Under the pieces are notes generated by a model that did not search any database, was not told the DNA's origin, and worked only from the letters and a program-made list of their open reading frames with translations. 64,000 nt of DNA, taken from positions 19,642,258 through 19,706,257 of the forward strand of contig OY821747.1 of the NCBI GenBank assembly GCA_963682055.1, read 5' to 3'. This DNA is from Primula veris (Eukaryota > Streptophyta > Magnoliopsida > Ericales > Primulaceae). Below, one piece after another: positions 20,101-35,000 of the stretch (the first letter of the stretch is position 1; every line of letters begins with the position of its first letter). A program made the position numbers and the translations under genes.

Positions 20101-22917
20101 TTTTACAACTAGGGCTTGTTTGTCCTTTAGTTTTATTTTTGATTATTTCTTGGTATTAGTATACTTATGTTGCATTTCCTTATGATGCCTTTTTGTTTGT
20201 ATTCTGTGTAGTCTATTATTGGCTAGGGAATCGGCGAAGTAAGTTCATCCCCCTCTGCACGAAATCATCCTTGTAAGGTGAATCTTTTCCAACTAGGGCT
20301 TGTTTGTTCTTTAGTTTTATTTTTGATTATTTCTTGGTATTAGTATGCTTTCAAAATGTTTGATGTTCTAATGTCTGAGTTATAGAACCCATACCTTCAT
20401 TGAATCAATAAACCTACATATTTTAGAGTCCCGATTGCATGCAGTATTAACCAAACCTTATCTCAAATATTTATAACCTAATCAGTTATTCTCTTACTTT
20501 CATTGGTTGCTCATGGTTTCATTTTGTACGGTGTCAAATATTAATAGTCTAGTCATCGTTTTACTTGTTTTCAAAACGGTAATTTTTTCGTACCTGCAGA
20601 CGTACATCATTTAAATACCAATACTTTATCATCTCATTCTCATGCCTCTTCTTCATATCCCCTCCATCCCTCCATGTTATTTTTTTTTCTGTTTTCATAA
20701 TCTCCATCTTAGGGTATATAAGAGAATAGGATAGAATAGAATCTGGAAAGATAAGAGTAAGAATTGAGCAAATGTTTTGTTCTCCTTTTGCTTGCATACA
20801 GGTCTTATTGGCTAGGGAATCGGCGAAGTAAGTTCATATCCCTCTCCAGGAAATCATCCTTCTTGTAAGGTGAATCTTTTACAACGAGGGCTTGTTTGTC
20901 CTTTAGTTTTATTTTTGATTATTTCTTGGTATTAGTATACTTATGTTGCATTTCCTTATGTTGCCTTTCTGTTTGTATTCTGTGTAGTCAATGATTGGCT
21001 AGGGAATCGGCGAAGTAAGTTCATCCTTCTCTCTAGGAAATCATCCTTGTAAGGTGAATCTTTTCCAACTAGGTCTTGTTTGTCCTTTAGTTTTATTTTT
21101 GATTATTTCTTGGTATTAGTATGCTTTCAAAATGTTTGATGTTCTAATGTCTGAGTTCTAGAACCCATACCTTCATTGAATCAATAAAACTACATGTTTT
21201 AGAGTCCCGATTGCATGCAGTATTAACCAAACCTTATCTCAAATATTTATAACCTAATCAGTTATTCTCTTACTTTCATTGGTTGCTCATGGTTGGATTT
21301 TGTACGGTGTCAAATACTAATAGTCTAGTCATTGTTTTACTTGTTTTTAAAACGGTAATTTTTTCGTACCTGCAGTTGTCTCGTACATGATTTAAATACA
21401 TATACTTTATCATCTCATTCTCATGCCTCTTCTTCATATCGCCTCCATCCCTCCATGTTATTTTTTGTTCTGCTTTCATAATCTCCATCTGAGGGAATAT
21501 AAGAGAATAGGATAGGATAGAATAGAATCTGGAAAGATAAGTGTAAGAATTGAGCAAACGTTTTGTTCTCCTTTTGCTTGCATACAGGTCTTAGGGAATC
21601 GGCGAAGTATGTTCATCTCCCTCTCCAGGAGATCATCCTTCTTGTAAGGTGAATCTTTTACAACTAGGGTTTGTTTGTTCTTTAGTTTTATTTTTGATTA
21701 TTTCTTGGTATTTGTATACATATGTTGCATTTCCTTATGTTGCCTTTCTGTTTGTATTTTGTGTAGTCAATGATTGGCTAGGGAATCGGCGAAGTAAGTT
21801 CATCTCCTTCTCTAGAAAATCATTCTTCTTGTAAGGTGAATCTTTTACAACTAGGGCTTGTTTGTCCTTTAGTTTTATTTTTGATTATTTCTTGGTATTA
21901 GTATACTTATGTTGCATTTCCTTATGATGCCTTTTTGTTTGTATTCTGTGTAGTCTATTATTGGCTAGGGAATCGGCGAAGTAAGTTCATCCCCCTCTGC
22001 AGGAAATCATCCTTGTAAGGTGAATCTTTTCCAACTAGGGCTTGTTTGTCCTTTAGTTTTATTTTTGATTATTTCTTGGTATTAATATGCTTTCAAAATG
22101 TTTGATGTTCTAATGTCTGAGTTCTAGAACCCATACCTTCATTGAATCAATAAACCTACATATTTTAGAGTCCCGATTGCATGCAGTGTTAACCAAACAT
22201 TATCTCAAATATTTAAAACCTAATCAGTTATTCTCTTACTTTCATTGGTTGCTCATGGTTGGATTTTGTACGGTGTCAAATACTAATAGTCTAGTCATTG
22301 TTTTACTTGTTTTTAAAACGGTAATTTTTTCGTGCCTGCAGACGTACATCATTTAAATACATATACTTTATCATCTCATTCTCATGCCTCTTCTTCATAT
22401 CCCCTCCATCCCTCCGTATTATTTTATGTTCTGCTTTCATAATCTCCATCTTAGGGTATATAAGAGAATAGGATAGAATAGAATCTGGAAAGATAAGAGT
22501 AAGAATTGAGCAAACGTTTTGTTCTCCTTATGCTTGCATACAGGTCTTAGGGAATCGGCGAAGTAAGTTCATCTCCCTCTCCAGGAGATCATCCTTCTTG
22601 TAAGGTGAATCTTTTACAACTAGGGTTTGTTTGTTCTTTAGTTTTATTTTTGATTATTTCTTGGTATTTGTATACATATGTTGCATTTCCTTATGTTGCC
22701 TTTCTGTTTGTATTCTGTGTAGTCAATGATTGGCTAGGGAATCGGCGAAGTAAGTTCATCTCCTTCTCTAGAAAATCATTCTTCTTGTAAGGTGAATCTT
22801 TTACAACTAGGGCTTGTTTGTCCTTTAGTTTTATTTTTGATTATTTCTTGGTATTAGTATACTTATGTTGCATTTCCTTATGATGCCTTTTTGTTTGTAT
22901 TCTGTGTAGTCTATTAT
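17129..22917 (+). repeat. Array block 2: 3676-bp offset duplication
   Basis: Motif starts: 17129, 17320, 17912, 18099, 18286, 18868, 19055, 19242, 19831, 20033, 20220, 20809, 20996, 21588, 21775, 21962, 22544, 22731. The series 17320-19242 is reproduced at 20996-22918 with a constant offset of 3676 bp. Shared variants include the gttgtctcg insertion after ctgcag and the gagggaatataag form. The intervening units near 19831-20033 have a 202-bp S with a 15-bp internal duplication (cttatgttgcata twice). Confidence 0.85.
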
Positions 22918-25900
22918 TGGCTAGGGAATCGGCGAATTAAGTTCATCCCCCTCTGCAGGAAATCATCCTTGTAAGGTGAATCTTTTCCAACTAGGGCTTG
23001 TTTGTCCTTTAGTTTTATTTTTGATTATTTCTTGGTATTAGTATGCTTTCAAAATGTTTGATGTTCTAATGTCTGAGTTATAGAACCCATACCTTCATTG
23101 AATCAATAAACCTACATATTTTAGAGTCCCGATTGCATGCAGTATTAACCAAACATTATCTCAAATATTTATAACCTAATCAGTTATTCTCTTACTTTCA
23201 TTGGTTGCTCATGGTTGGATTTTGTACGGGGTCAAATACTAATAGTCTAGTCATTGTTTTACTTGTTTTTAAAACGGTAATTTTTTCGTGCCTGCAGACG
23301 TATATCATTTAAATACATATACTTTATCATCTCATTCTCATGCCTCTTCTTCATATCCCCTCCATCCCTCCGTATTATTTTTTGTTCTGCTTTCATAATC
23401 TCCATCTTAGGGTATATAAGAGAATAGGATAGAATAGAATCTGGAAAGATAAGAGTAAGAATTGAGCAAACGTTTTGTTCTCCTTATGCTTGCATACAGG
23501 TCTTAGGGAATCGGCGAAGTAAGTTCATCTCCCTCTCCAGGAGATCATCCTTCTTGTAAGGTGAATCTTTTACAACTAGGGTTTGTTTGTTCTTTAGTTT
23601 TATTTTTGATTATTTCTTGGTATTTGTATACATATGTTGCATTTCCTTATGTTGCCTTTCTGTTTGTATTCTGTGTAGTCAATGATTGGCTAGGGAATCG
23701 GCGAAGTAAGTTCATCTCCTTCTCTAGAAAATCATTCTTCTTGTAAGGTGAATCTTTTACAACTAGGGCTTGTTTGTCCTTTAGTTTTATTTATGATTAT
23801 TTCTTGGTATTAGTATACTTATGTTGCATTTCCTTATGATGCCTTTTTGTTTGTATTCTGTGTAGTCTATTATTGGCTAGGGAATCGGCGAAGTAAGTTC
23901 ATCCCCCTATGCAGGAAATCATCCTTGTAAGGTGAATCTTTTCCAACTAGGGCTTGTTTGTCCTTTAGTTTTATTTTTGATTATTTCTTGGTATTAGTAT
24001 GCTTTCAAAATGTTTGATGTTCTAATGTCTGAGTTATAGAACCCATACCTTCATTGAATCAATAAACCTACATATTTTAGAGTCCCGATTGCATGCAGTA
24101 TTAAACAAACCTTATCTCAAATATTTATAACCTAATCAGTTATTCTCTTACTTTCATTGGTTGCTCATGGTTGGATTTTGTACGGTGTCAAATATTAATA
24201 GTCTAGTCATTGTTTTCAAAACGGTAATTTTTTCGTACCTGCAGACGTATATCATTTAAATACAAATACTTTATCATCTCATTCTCATGCCTCTTCTTCA
24301 TATCCCCTCCATCCCTCCATGTTATTTTTTGTTCTGTTTTCATAATCTCCATCTTAGGGTATATAAGAGAATAGGATAGAATAGAATCTGGAAAGATAAG
24401 AGTAAGAATTGAGCAAATGTTTTGTTCTCCTTTTGCTTGCATACAGGGCTTATTGGCTAGGGAATCGGCGAAGTAAGTTCATCTCCCTCTCCAGGAGATC
24501 ATCCTTCTTGTAAGGTGAATCTTTTACAACGAGGGCTTGTTTGTCCTTTAGTTTTATTTTTGATTATTTCTTGGTATTAGTATACTTATGTTGCATTTCC
24601 TTATGTTGCCTTTCTGTTTGTATTCTGTGTAGTCAATGATTGGCTAGGGAATCGACGAAGTAAGTTCATCCTCCTCTCCAGGAAATCATCCTTGTAAGGT
24701 GAATCTTTTCCAACTAGGGCTTGTTTGTCCTTTAGTTTTATTTTTGATTATTTCTTGGTATTAATATGCTTTCAAAATGTTTGATGTTCTAATGTCTGAG
24801 TTCTAGAACCCATACCTTCATTGAATCAATAAATCTACATATTTTAGAGTCCCGATTGCATGCAGTATTAACAAAACCTTATCTCAAATATTTAAAACCT
24901 AATCAGTTATTCTCTTACTTTCATTGGTTGCTCATGGTTGGATTTTGTACGGTGTCAAATATTAATAGTCTAGTCATTGTTTTACTTGTTTTTAAAACGG
25001 TAATTTTGTCGTACCTGCAGACGTACATCATTTAAATACATATACTTTATCATATCATTCTCATGCCTCTTCTTCATATCCCCTCCATCCCTCCGTATTA
25101 TTTTTTGTTCTGCTTTCATAATCTCCATCTTAGGGTATATATGAGAATAGGATAGAATAGAATATGGAAAGATAAGAGTAAGAATTGAGCAAATGTTTTG
25201 TTCTCCTTTTGCTTGCATACAGGTCTTATTGGCTAGGGAATCGGCGAAGTAAGTTCATCTCCCTCTCCAGGAAATCATCCTTCTTGTAAGGTGAATCTTT
25301 TACAACTAGGGTTTGTTTGTTCTTTAGTTTTATTTTTGATTATTTCTTGGTATTAGTGTACATACTTACGTTGCATTTCCTTATGTTGCCTTTCTGTTTG
25401 TATTCTGTGTAGTCAATGATTGGCTAGGAAATCGGCGAAGTAAATTCATCTCCCTCTCCAGGAAAATTATCCTTCTTCTAAAGTGAATCTTTTACAACTA
25501 GGGCTTGTTTGTCCTTTAGTTTTATTTTTAATTATTTCTTGGTATTAGTATACTTATGTTGCATTTCCTTATGTTGCCTTTCTGTTTGTATTCTGTGTAG
25601 TCAATGATTGGCTAGGGAATCGGCGAAATAAGTTCATCCCCCTCTCAAGGAAATCATCCTTGTAAGGTGAATCTTTTCCAACTAGGGCTTGTTTGTCCTT
25701 TAGTTTTATTTTTGGTTATTTCTTGGTATTAGTATGCTTTCAAAATGTTTGATGTTCTAATGTCTGAGTTCTAGAACCCATACCTTCATTGAATCAATAA
25801 ACCTACATATTTTAGAGTCCCGATTGCATGCAGTATTAACCAAACCTTATCTCAAATATTTATAACCTAATCAGTTATTCTCTTACTTTCATTGGTTGCT

Positions 25901-28900
25901 CATGGTTGGATTTTGTACGGTGTCAAATATTAATAGTCTAGTCATTGTTTTACTTGTTTTTAAAACGGTAATTTTTTCGTACCTGCAGACGTACATCATT
26001 TAAATACATATACTTTATCATCTCATTCTCATGCCTCTTCTTCATATCCCCTCCATCCCTCCATGTTATTTTTTGTTCTGTTTTCATAATCTCCATCTTA
26101 GGGTATATAAGAGAATAGGATAGAATAGAATCTGGAAAGATAAGAGTAAGAATTGAGCAAATGTTTTGTTCTCCTTTTGCTTGCATAGAGGTCTTATTGG
26201 CTAGGGAATCGGCGAAGTAAGTTCTTCTCCCACTCCAGGAAATCATCATTCTTGTAAGGTGAATCTTTTACAACTAGGGCTTGTTTGTCCTTTAGTTTTA
26301 TTTTTGATTATTTATTGGTATTAGTATACATACTTATGTTGCATTTCCTTATGTTGCCTTTCTGTTTGTATTCTGTGTAGTCAATGATTGGCTAGGGAAT
26401 CGGCGAAGTAAGTTCATCCTCCTCTCCAGGAAATCATCCTTGTAAGGTGAATCTTTTCCAACTAGGGCTTGTTTGTCCTTTAGTTTTATTTTTGATTATT
26501 TCTTGGTATTAATATGCTTTCAAAATGTTTGATGTTCTAATGTCTGAGTTCTAGAACCCATACTTTCATTGAATCAATAAATCTACATATTTTAGAGTCC
26601 CGATTGCATGCAGTATTAACAAAACCTTATCTCAAATATTTAAAACCTAATCAGTTATTCTCTTACTTTCATTGGTTGCTCATGGTTGGATTTTGTACGG
26701 TGTCAAATATTAATAGTCTAGTCATTGTTTTACTTGTTTTTAAAACGGTAATTTTTTCGTACCTGCAGACGTACATCATTTAAATACATATACTTTATCA
26801 TCTCATTCTCATGCCTCTTCTTCATATCCCCTCCATCCCTTCGTATTATTTTTTGTTCTGCTTTCATAATCTCCATCTTAGGGTATATAAGAGAATAGGA
26901 TAGAATAGAATATGGAAAGATGAGAGTAAGAATTGAGCAAATGTTTTGTTCTCCTTTTGCTTGCATACAGGTCTTATTGGCTAGGGAATCGGTGAAGTAA
27001 GTTCATCTCCCTCTCCAGGAAATCATCCTTCTTGTAAGGTGAATCTTTTACAACTAGGGTTTGTTTGTTCTTTAGTTTTATTTTTGATTATTTCTTGGTA
27101 TTAGTGTACATACTTATGTTGCATTTCCTTATGTTGCCTTTCTGTTTGTATTCTGTGTAGTCAATGATTGGCTAGGAAATCGGCGAAGTAAATTCATCTC
27201 CCTCTCCAGGAAAATTATCCTTCTTCTAAAGTGAATCTTTTACAACTAGGGCTTGTTTGTCCTTTAGTTTTATTTTTGATTATTTCTTGGTATTAGTATA
27301 CTTATGTTGCATTTCCTTATGATGCCTTTTTGTTTGTATTCTGTGTAGTCTATTATTGGCTAGGGAATCGGCGAAGTAAGTTCATCCCCCTATGCAGGAA
27401 ATCATCCTTGTAAGGTGAATCTTTTCCAACTAGGGCTTGTTTGTCATTTAGTTTTATTTTTGATTATTTCTTGGTATTAGTATGCTTTCAAAATGTTTGA
27501 TGTTCTAATGTCTGAGTTATAGAACCCATACCTTCATTGAATCAATAAACCTACATATTTTAGAGTCCCGATTGCATGCAGTATTAAACAAACCTTATCT
27601 CAAATATTTATAACCTAATCAGTTATTCTCTTACTTTCATTGGTTGCTCATGGTTGGATTTTGTACAGTGTCAAATATTAATAGTCTAGTCATTGTTTTA
27701 CTTGTTTTCAAAACGGTAATTTTTTCGTACCTGCAGACGTATATCATTTAAATACAAATACTTTATCATCTCATTCTCATGCCTCTTCTTCATATCCCCT
27801 CCATCCCTCCATGTTATTTTTTGTTCTGTTTTCATAATCTCCATCTTAGGGTATATAAGAGAATAGGATAGAATAGAATCTGGAAAGATAAGAGTAAGAA
27901 TTGAGCAAATGTTTTGTTCTCCTTTTGCTTGCATACAGGGCTTATTGGCTAGGGAATCGGCGAAGTAAGTTCATCTCCCTCTCCAGGAAATCATCCTTCT
28001 TGTAAGGTGAATCTTTTACAACGAGGGCTTGTTTGTCCTTTAGTTTTATTTTTGATTATTTCTTGGTATTAGTATACTTATGTTGCATTTCCTTATGTTG
28101 CCTTTCTGTTTGTATTCTGTGTAGTCAATGATTGGCTAGGGAATCGACGAAGTAAGTTCATCCTCCTCTCCAGGAAATCATCCTTGTAAGGTGAATCTTT
28201 TCCAACTAGGGCTTGTTTGTCCTTTAGTTTTATTTTTGATTATTTCTTGGTATTAATATGCTTTCAAAATGTTTGATGTTCTAATGTCTTGAGTTCTAGA
28301 ACCCATACCTTCATTGAATCAATAAACCTACATATTTTAGAGTCCCGATTGCATGCAGTATTAAACAAACCTTATCTCAAATATTTATAACCTAATCAGT
28401 TATTCTCTTACTTTCATTGGTTGCTCATGGTTGGATTTTGTACGGTGTCAAATATTAATAGTCTAGTCATTGTTTTACTTGTTTTTAAAACGGTAATTTT
28501 TTCGTACCTACAGACGTACATCATTTAAATACATATACTTTATCATCTCATTCTCATGCCTCTTCTTCGTATCCCCTCCATCTCTCCATGTTATTTTTTG
28601 TTCTGTTTTCATAATCTCCATCTTAGGGTATATAAGAGAATAGGATAGAATAGAATCTGGAAAGATAAGAGTAAGAATTGAGCAAATGTTTTGTTCTCCT
28701 TTTGCTTGCATAGAGGTCTTATTGGCTAGGGAATCGGCGAAGTAAGTTCTTCTCCCACTCCAGGAAATCATCATTCTTGTAAGGTGAATCTTTTACAACT
28801 AGGGCTTGTTTGTCCTTTAGTTTTATTTTTGATTATTTATTGGTATTAGTATACATACTTATGTTGCATTTCCTTATGATGCCTTTTTGTTTGTATTCTG

Positions 28901-31900
28901 TGTAGTCTATTATTGGCTAGGGAATCGGCGAAGTAAGTTCATCCCCCTCTGCAGGAAATCATTCTTGTAAGGTGAATCTTTTCCAACTAGGGCTTGTTTG
29001 TCCTTTAGTTTTATTTTTGATTATTTCTTGGTATTAGTATGCTTTCAAAATGTTTGATGTTCTAATGTCTGAGTTATAGAACCCATACCTTCATTGAATC
29101 AATAAACCTACATATTTTAGAGTCCCGATTGCATGCAGTATTAACCAAACCTTATCTCAAATATTTATAACCTAATCAGTTATTCTCTTACTTTCATTGG
29201 TTGCTCATGGTTGGATTTTGTACGGGGTCAAATATTAATAGTCTAGTCATTGTTTTACTTGTTTTCAAAACGGTAATTTTTTCGTACCTGCAGACGTACA
29301 TCATTTAAATACAAATACTTTATCATCTCATTCTCATGCCTCTTCTTCATATCCCCTCCATCCTTCCATGTTATTTTTTTTTCTGTTTTCATAATCTCCA
29401 TCTTAGGGTATATAAGAGAATAGGATAGAATAGAATCTGGAAAGATAAGAGTAAGAATTGAGCAAATGTTTTGTTCTCCTTTTGCTTGCATACAGGTCTT
29501 ATTGGCTAGGGAATCGGCGAAGTAAGTTCATCTCCCTCTCCAGGAAATCATCCTTCTTGTAAGGTGAATCTTTTACAACGAGGGCTTGTTTGTCCTTTAG
29601 TTTTATTTTTGATTATTTCTTGGTAATAGTATACTTATGTTGCATATACTTATGTTGCATTTCCTTATGTTGCCTTTCTGTTTGTATTCTGTGTAGTCAA
29701 TGATTGGCTAGGGAATCGGGGAAGTAAGTTCATCCTCCTCTCTAGGAAATCATCCTTGTAAGGTGAATCTTTTCCAACTAGGTCTTGTTTGTCCTTTAGT
29801 TTTATTTTTGATTATTTCTTGGTATTAGTATGCTTTCAAAATGTTTGATGTTCTAATGTCTGAGTTCTAGAACCCATACCTTCATTGAATCAATAAACCT
29901 ACATGTTTTAGAGTCCCGATTGCATGCAGTATTAACCAAACCTTATCTCAAATATTTATAACCTAATCAGTTATTCTCTTACTTTCATTGGTTGCTCATG
30001 GTTGGATTTTGTACGGTGTCAAATACTAATAGTCTAGTCATTGTTTTACTTGTTTTTAAAACGGTAATTTTTTCGTACCTGCAGTTGTCTCGTACATGAT
30101 TTAAATACATATACTTTATCATCTCATTCTCATGCCTCTTCTTCATATCGCCTCCATCCCTCCATGTTATTTTTTGTTCTGCTTTCATAATCTCCATCTT
30201 AGGGAATATAAGAGAATAGGATAGAATAGAATCTGGAAAGATAAGTGTAAGAATTGAGCAAACGTTTTGTTCTCCTTTTGCTTGCATACAGGTCTTAGGG
30301 AATCGGCGAAGTATGTTCATCTCCCTCTCCAGGAGATCATCCTTCTCGTAAGGTGAATCTTTTACAACTAGGGTTTGTTTGTTCTTTAGTTTTATTTTTG
30401 ATTATTTCTTGGTATTTGTATACATATGTTGCATTTCCTTATGTTGCCTTTCTGTTTGTATTCTGTGTAGTCAATGATTGACTAGGGAATCGGCGAAGTA
30501 AGTTCATCTCCTTCTCTAGAAAATCATTCTTCTTGTAAGGTGAATCTTTTACAACTAGGGCTTGTTTGTCCTTTAGTTTTATTTTTGATTATTTCTTGGT
30601 ATTAGTATACTTATGTTGCATTTCCTTATGATGCCTTTTTGTTTGTATTCTGTGTAGTCTATTATTGGCTAGGGAATCGGCGAAGTAAGTTCATCCCCCT
30701 CTGCAGGAAATCATCCTTGTAAGGTGAATCTTTTCCAACTAGGGCTTGTTTGTCCTTTAGTTTTATTTTTGATTATTTCTTGGTATTAGTATGCTTTCAA
30801 AATGTTTGATGTTCTAATGTCTGAGTTATAGAACCCATACCTTCATTGAATCAATAAACCTACATATTTTAGAGTCCCGATTGCATGCAGTATTAACCAA
30901 ACCTTATCTCAAATATTTATAACCTAATCAGTTATTCTCTTACTTTCATTGGTTGCTCATGGTTGGATTTTGTACGGGGTCAAATATTAATAGTCTAGTC
31001 ATTGTTTTACTTGTTTTCAAAACGGTAATTTTTTCGTACCTGCAGACGTACATCATTTAAATACAAATACTTTATCATCTCATTCTCATGCCTCTTCTTC
31101 ATATCCCCTCCATCCCTCCATGTTATTTTTTTTTCTGTTTTCATAATCTCCATCTTAGGGTATATAAGAGAATAGGATAGAATAGAATCTGGAAAGATAA
31201 GAGTAAGAATTGAGCAAATGTTTTGTTCTCCTTTTGCTTGCATACAGGTCTTATTGGCTAGGGAATCGGCGAAGTAAGTTCATCTCCCTCTCCAGGAAAT
31301 CATCCTTCTTGTAAGGTGAATCTTTTACAACGAGGGCTTGTTTGTCCTTTAGTTTTATTTTTGATTATTTCTTGGTAATAGTATACTTATGTTGCATATA
31401 CTTATGTTGCATTTCCTTATGTTGCCTTTCTGTTTGTATTCTGTGTAGTCAATGATTGGCTAGGGAATCGGCGAAGTAAGTTCATCCTCCTCTCTAGGAA
31501 ATCATCCTTGTAAGGTGAATCTTTTCCAACTAGGTCTTGTTTGTCCTTTAGTTTTATTTTTGATTATTTCTTGGTATTAGTATGCTTTCAAAATGTTTGA
31601 TGTTCTAATGTCTGAGTTCTAGAACCCATACCTTCATTGAATCAATAAACCTACATGTTTTAGAGTCCCGATTGCATGCAGCATTAACCAAACCTTATCT
31701 CAAATATTTATAACCTAATCAGTTATTCTCTTACTTTCATTGGTTGCTCATGGTTGGATTTTGTACGGTGTCAAATACTAATAGTCTAGTCATTGTTTTA
31801 CTTGTTTTTAAAACGGTAATTTTGTCGTACCTGCAGACGTACATCATTTAAATACATATACTTTATCATATCATTCTCATGCCTCTTCTTCATATCCCCT

Positions 31901-32038
31901 CCATCCCTCCGTATTATTTTTTGTTCTGCTTTCATAATCTCCATCTTAGGGTATATAAGAGAATAGGATAGAATAGAATCTGGAAAGATAAGTGTAAGAA
32001 TTGAGCAAACGTTTTGTTCTCCTTTTGCTTGCATACAG
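22918..32038 (+). repeat. Array block 3: mixed S-S-L and S-L repeats; source of the later distant copy
   Basis: Motif starts: 22918, 23500, 23687, 23874, 24454, 24641, 25230, 25421, 25609, 26198, 26389, 26978, 27169, 27357, 27946, 28133, 28723, 28914, 29503, 29705, 30292, 30479, 30666, 31255, 31457. Variants include gaatcgacgaag at 24641 and 28133, ggctaggaaatcgg with donor gtaaatt at 25421 and 27169, and donor-less gaaataag at 25609. The pairs 29503/29705 and 31255/31457 repeat at 1752 bp and both contain the 202-bp S form. Confidence 0.82.
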
Positions 32039-35000
32039 GTCTTAGGGAATCGGCGAAGTATGTTCATCTCCCTCTCCAGGAGATCATCCTTCTTGTAAGG
32101 TGAATCTTTTACAACTAGGGTGGGTTTGTTCTTTAGTTTTATTTTTGATTATTTCTTGGTATTTGTATACATATGTTGCATTTCCTTATGTTGCCTTTCT
32201 GTTTGTATTCTGTGTAGTCAATGATTGGCTAGGGAATCGGCGAAGTAAGTTCATCTCCTTCTCTAGAAAATCATTCTTCTTGTAAGGTGAATCTTTTACA
32301 ACTAGGGCTTGTTTGTCCTTTAGTTTTATTTTTGATTATTTCTTGGTATTAGTATACTTATGTTGCATTTCCTTATGATGCCTTTTTGTTTGTATTCTGT
32401 GTAGTCTATTATTGGCTAGGGAATCGGCGAAGTAAGTTCATCCCCCTCTGCAGGAAATCATCCTTGTAAGGTGAATCTTTTCCAACTAGGGCTTGTTTGT
32501 CCTTTAGTTTTATTTTTGATTATTTCTTGGTATTAATATGCTTTCAAAATGTTTGATGTTCTAATGTCTGAGTTATAGAACCCATACCTTCATTGAATCA
32601 ATAAACCTACATATTTTAGAGTCCCGATTGCATGCAGTATTAACCAAACATTATCTCAAATATTTAAAACCTAATCAGTTATTCTCTTACTTTCATTGGT
32701 TGCTCATGGTTGGATTTTGTACGGTGTCAAATATTAATAGTCTAGTCATTGTTTTACTTGTTTTTAAAACGGTAATTTTTTCGTGCCTGCAGACGTACAT
32801 CATTTAAATACATATACTTTATCATCTCATTCTCATGCCTCTTCTTCATATCCCCTCCATCCCTCTGTATTATTTTTTGTTCTGCTTTCATAATCTCCAT
32901 CTTAGGGTATATAAGAGAATAGGATAGAATAGAATCTGGAAAGATAAGAGTAAGAATTGAGCAAACGTTTTGTTCTCCTTATGCTTGCATACAGGTCTTA
33001 GGGAATCGGCGAAGTAAGTTCATCTCCCTCTCCAGGAGATCATCCTTCTTGTAAGGTGAATCTTTTACAACTAGGGTTTGTTTGTTCTTTAGTTTTATTT
33101 TTGATTATTTCTTGGTATTTGTATACATATGTTGCATTTCCTTATGTTGCCTTTCTGTTTGTATTCTGTGTAGTCAATGATTGGCTAGGGAATCGGCGAA
33201 GTAAGTTCATCTCCTTCTCTAGAAAATCATTCTTCTTGTAAGGTGAATCTTTTACAACTAGGGCTTGTTTGTCCTTTAGTTTTATTTATGATTATTTCTT
33301 GGTATTAGTATACTTATGTTGCATTTCCTTATGATGCCTTTTTGTTTGTATTCTGTGTAGTCTATTATTGGCTAGGGAATCGGCGAAGTAAGTTCATCCC
33401 CCTATGCAGGAAATCATCCTTGTAAGGTGAATCTTTTCCAACTAGGGCTTGTTTGTCCTTTAGTTTTATTTTTGATTATTTCTTGGTATTAGTATGCTTT
33501 CAAAATGTTTGATGTTCTAATGTCTGAGTTATAGAACCCATACCTTCATTGAATCAATAAACCTACATATTTTAGAGTCCCGATTGCATGCAGTATTAAA
33601 CAAACCTTATCTCAAATATTTATAACCTAATCAGTTATTCTCTTACTTTCATTGGTTGCTCATGGTTGGATTTTGTACGGTGTCAAATATTAATAGTCTA
33701 GTCATTGTTTTCAAAACGGTAATTTTTTCGTACCTGCAGACGTATATCATTTAAATACAAATACTTTATCATCTCATTCTCATGCCTCTTCTTCATATCC
33801 CCTCCATCCCTCCATGTTATTTTTTGTTCTGTTTTCATAATCTCCATCTTAGGTTATATAAGAGAATAGGATAGAATAGAATCTGGAAAGATAAGAGTAA
33901 GAATTGAGCAAATGTTTTGTTCTCCTTTTGCATGCATACAGGGCTTATTGGCTAGGGAATCGGCGAAGTAAGTTCATCTCCCTCTCCAGGAGATCATCCT
34001 TCTTGTAAGGTGAATCTTTTACAACGAGGGCTTGTTTGTCCTTTAGTTTTATTTTTGATTATTTCTTGGTATTAGTATACTTATGTTGCATTTCCTTATG
34101 TTGCCTTTCTGTTTGTATTCTGTGTAGTCAATGATTGGCTAGGGAATCGACGAAGTAAGTTCATCCTCCTCTCCAGGAAATCATCCTTGTAAGGTGAATC
34201 TTTTCCAACTAGGGATTGTTTGTCCTTTAGTTTTATTTTTGATTATTTCTTGGTATTAATATGCTTTCAAAATGTTTGATGTTCTAATGTCTGAGTTCTA
34301 GAACCCATACCTTCATTGAATCAATAAATCTACATATTTTAGAGTCCCGATTGCATGCAGTATTAACAAAACCTTATCTCAAATATTTAAAACCTAATCA
34401 GTTATTCTCTTACTTTCATTGGTTGCTCATGGTTGGATTTTGTACGGTGTCAAATATTAATAGTCTAGTCATTGTTTTACTTGTTTTTAAAACGGTAATT
34501 TTGTCGTACCTGCAGACGTACATCATTTAAATACATATACTTTATCATATCATTCTCATGCCTCTTCTTCATATCCCCTCCATCCCTCCGTATTATTTTT
34601 TGTTCTGCTTTCATAATCTCCATCTTAGGGTATATATGAGAATAGGATAGAATAGAATCTGGAAAGATAAGAGTAAGAATTGAGCAAACGTTTTGTTCTC
34701 CTTATGCTTGCATACAGGTCTTAGGGAATCGGCGAAGTAAGTTCATCTCCCTCTCCAGGAGATCATCCTTCTTGTAAGGTGAATCTTTTACAACTAGGGT
34801 TTGTTTGTTCTTTAGTTTTATTTTTGATTATTTCTTGGTATTTGTATACATATGTTGCATTTCCTTATGTTGCCTTTCTGTTTGTATTCTGTGTAGTCAA
34901 TGATTGGCTAGGGAATCGGCGAAGTAAGTTCATCTCCTTCTCTAGAAAATCATTCTTCTTGTAAGGTGAATCTTTTACAACTAGGGCTTGTTTGTCCTTT

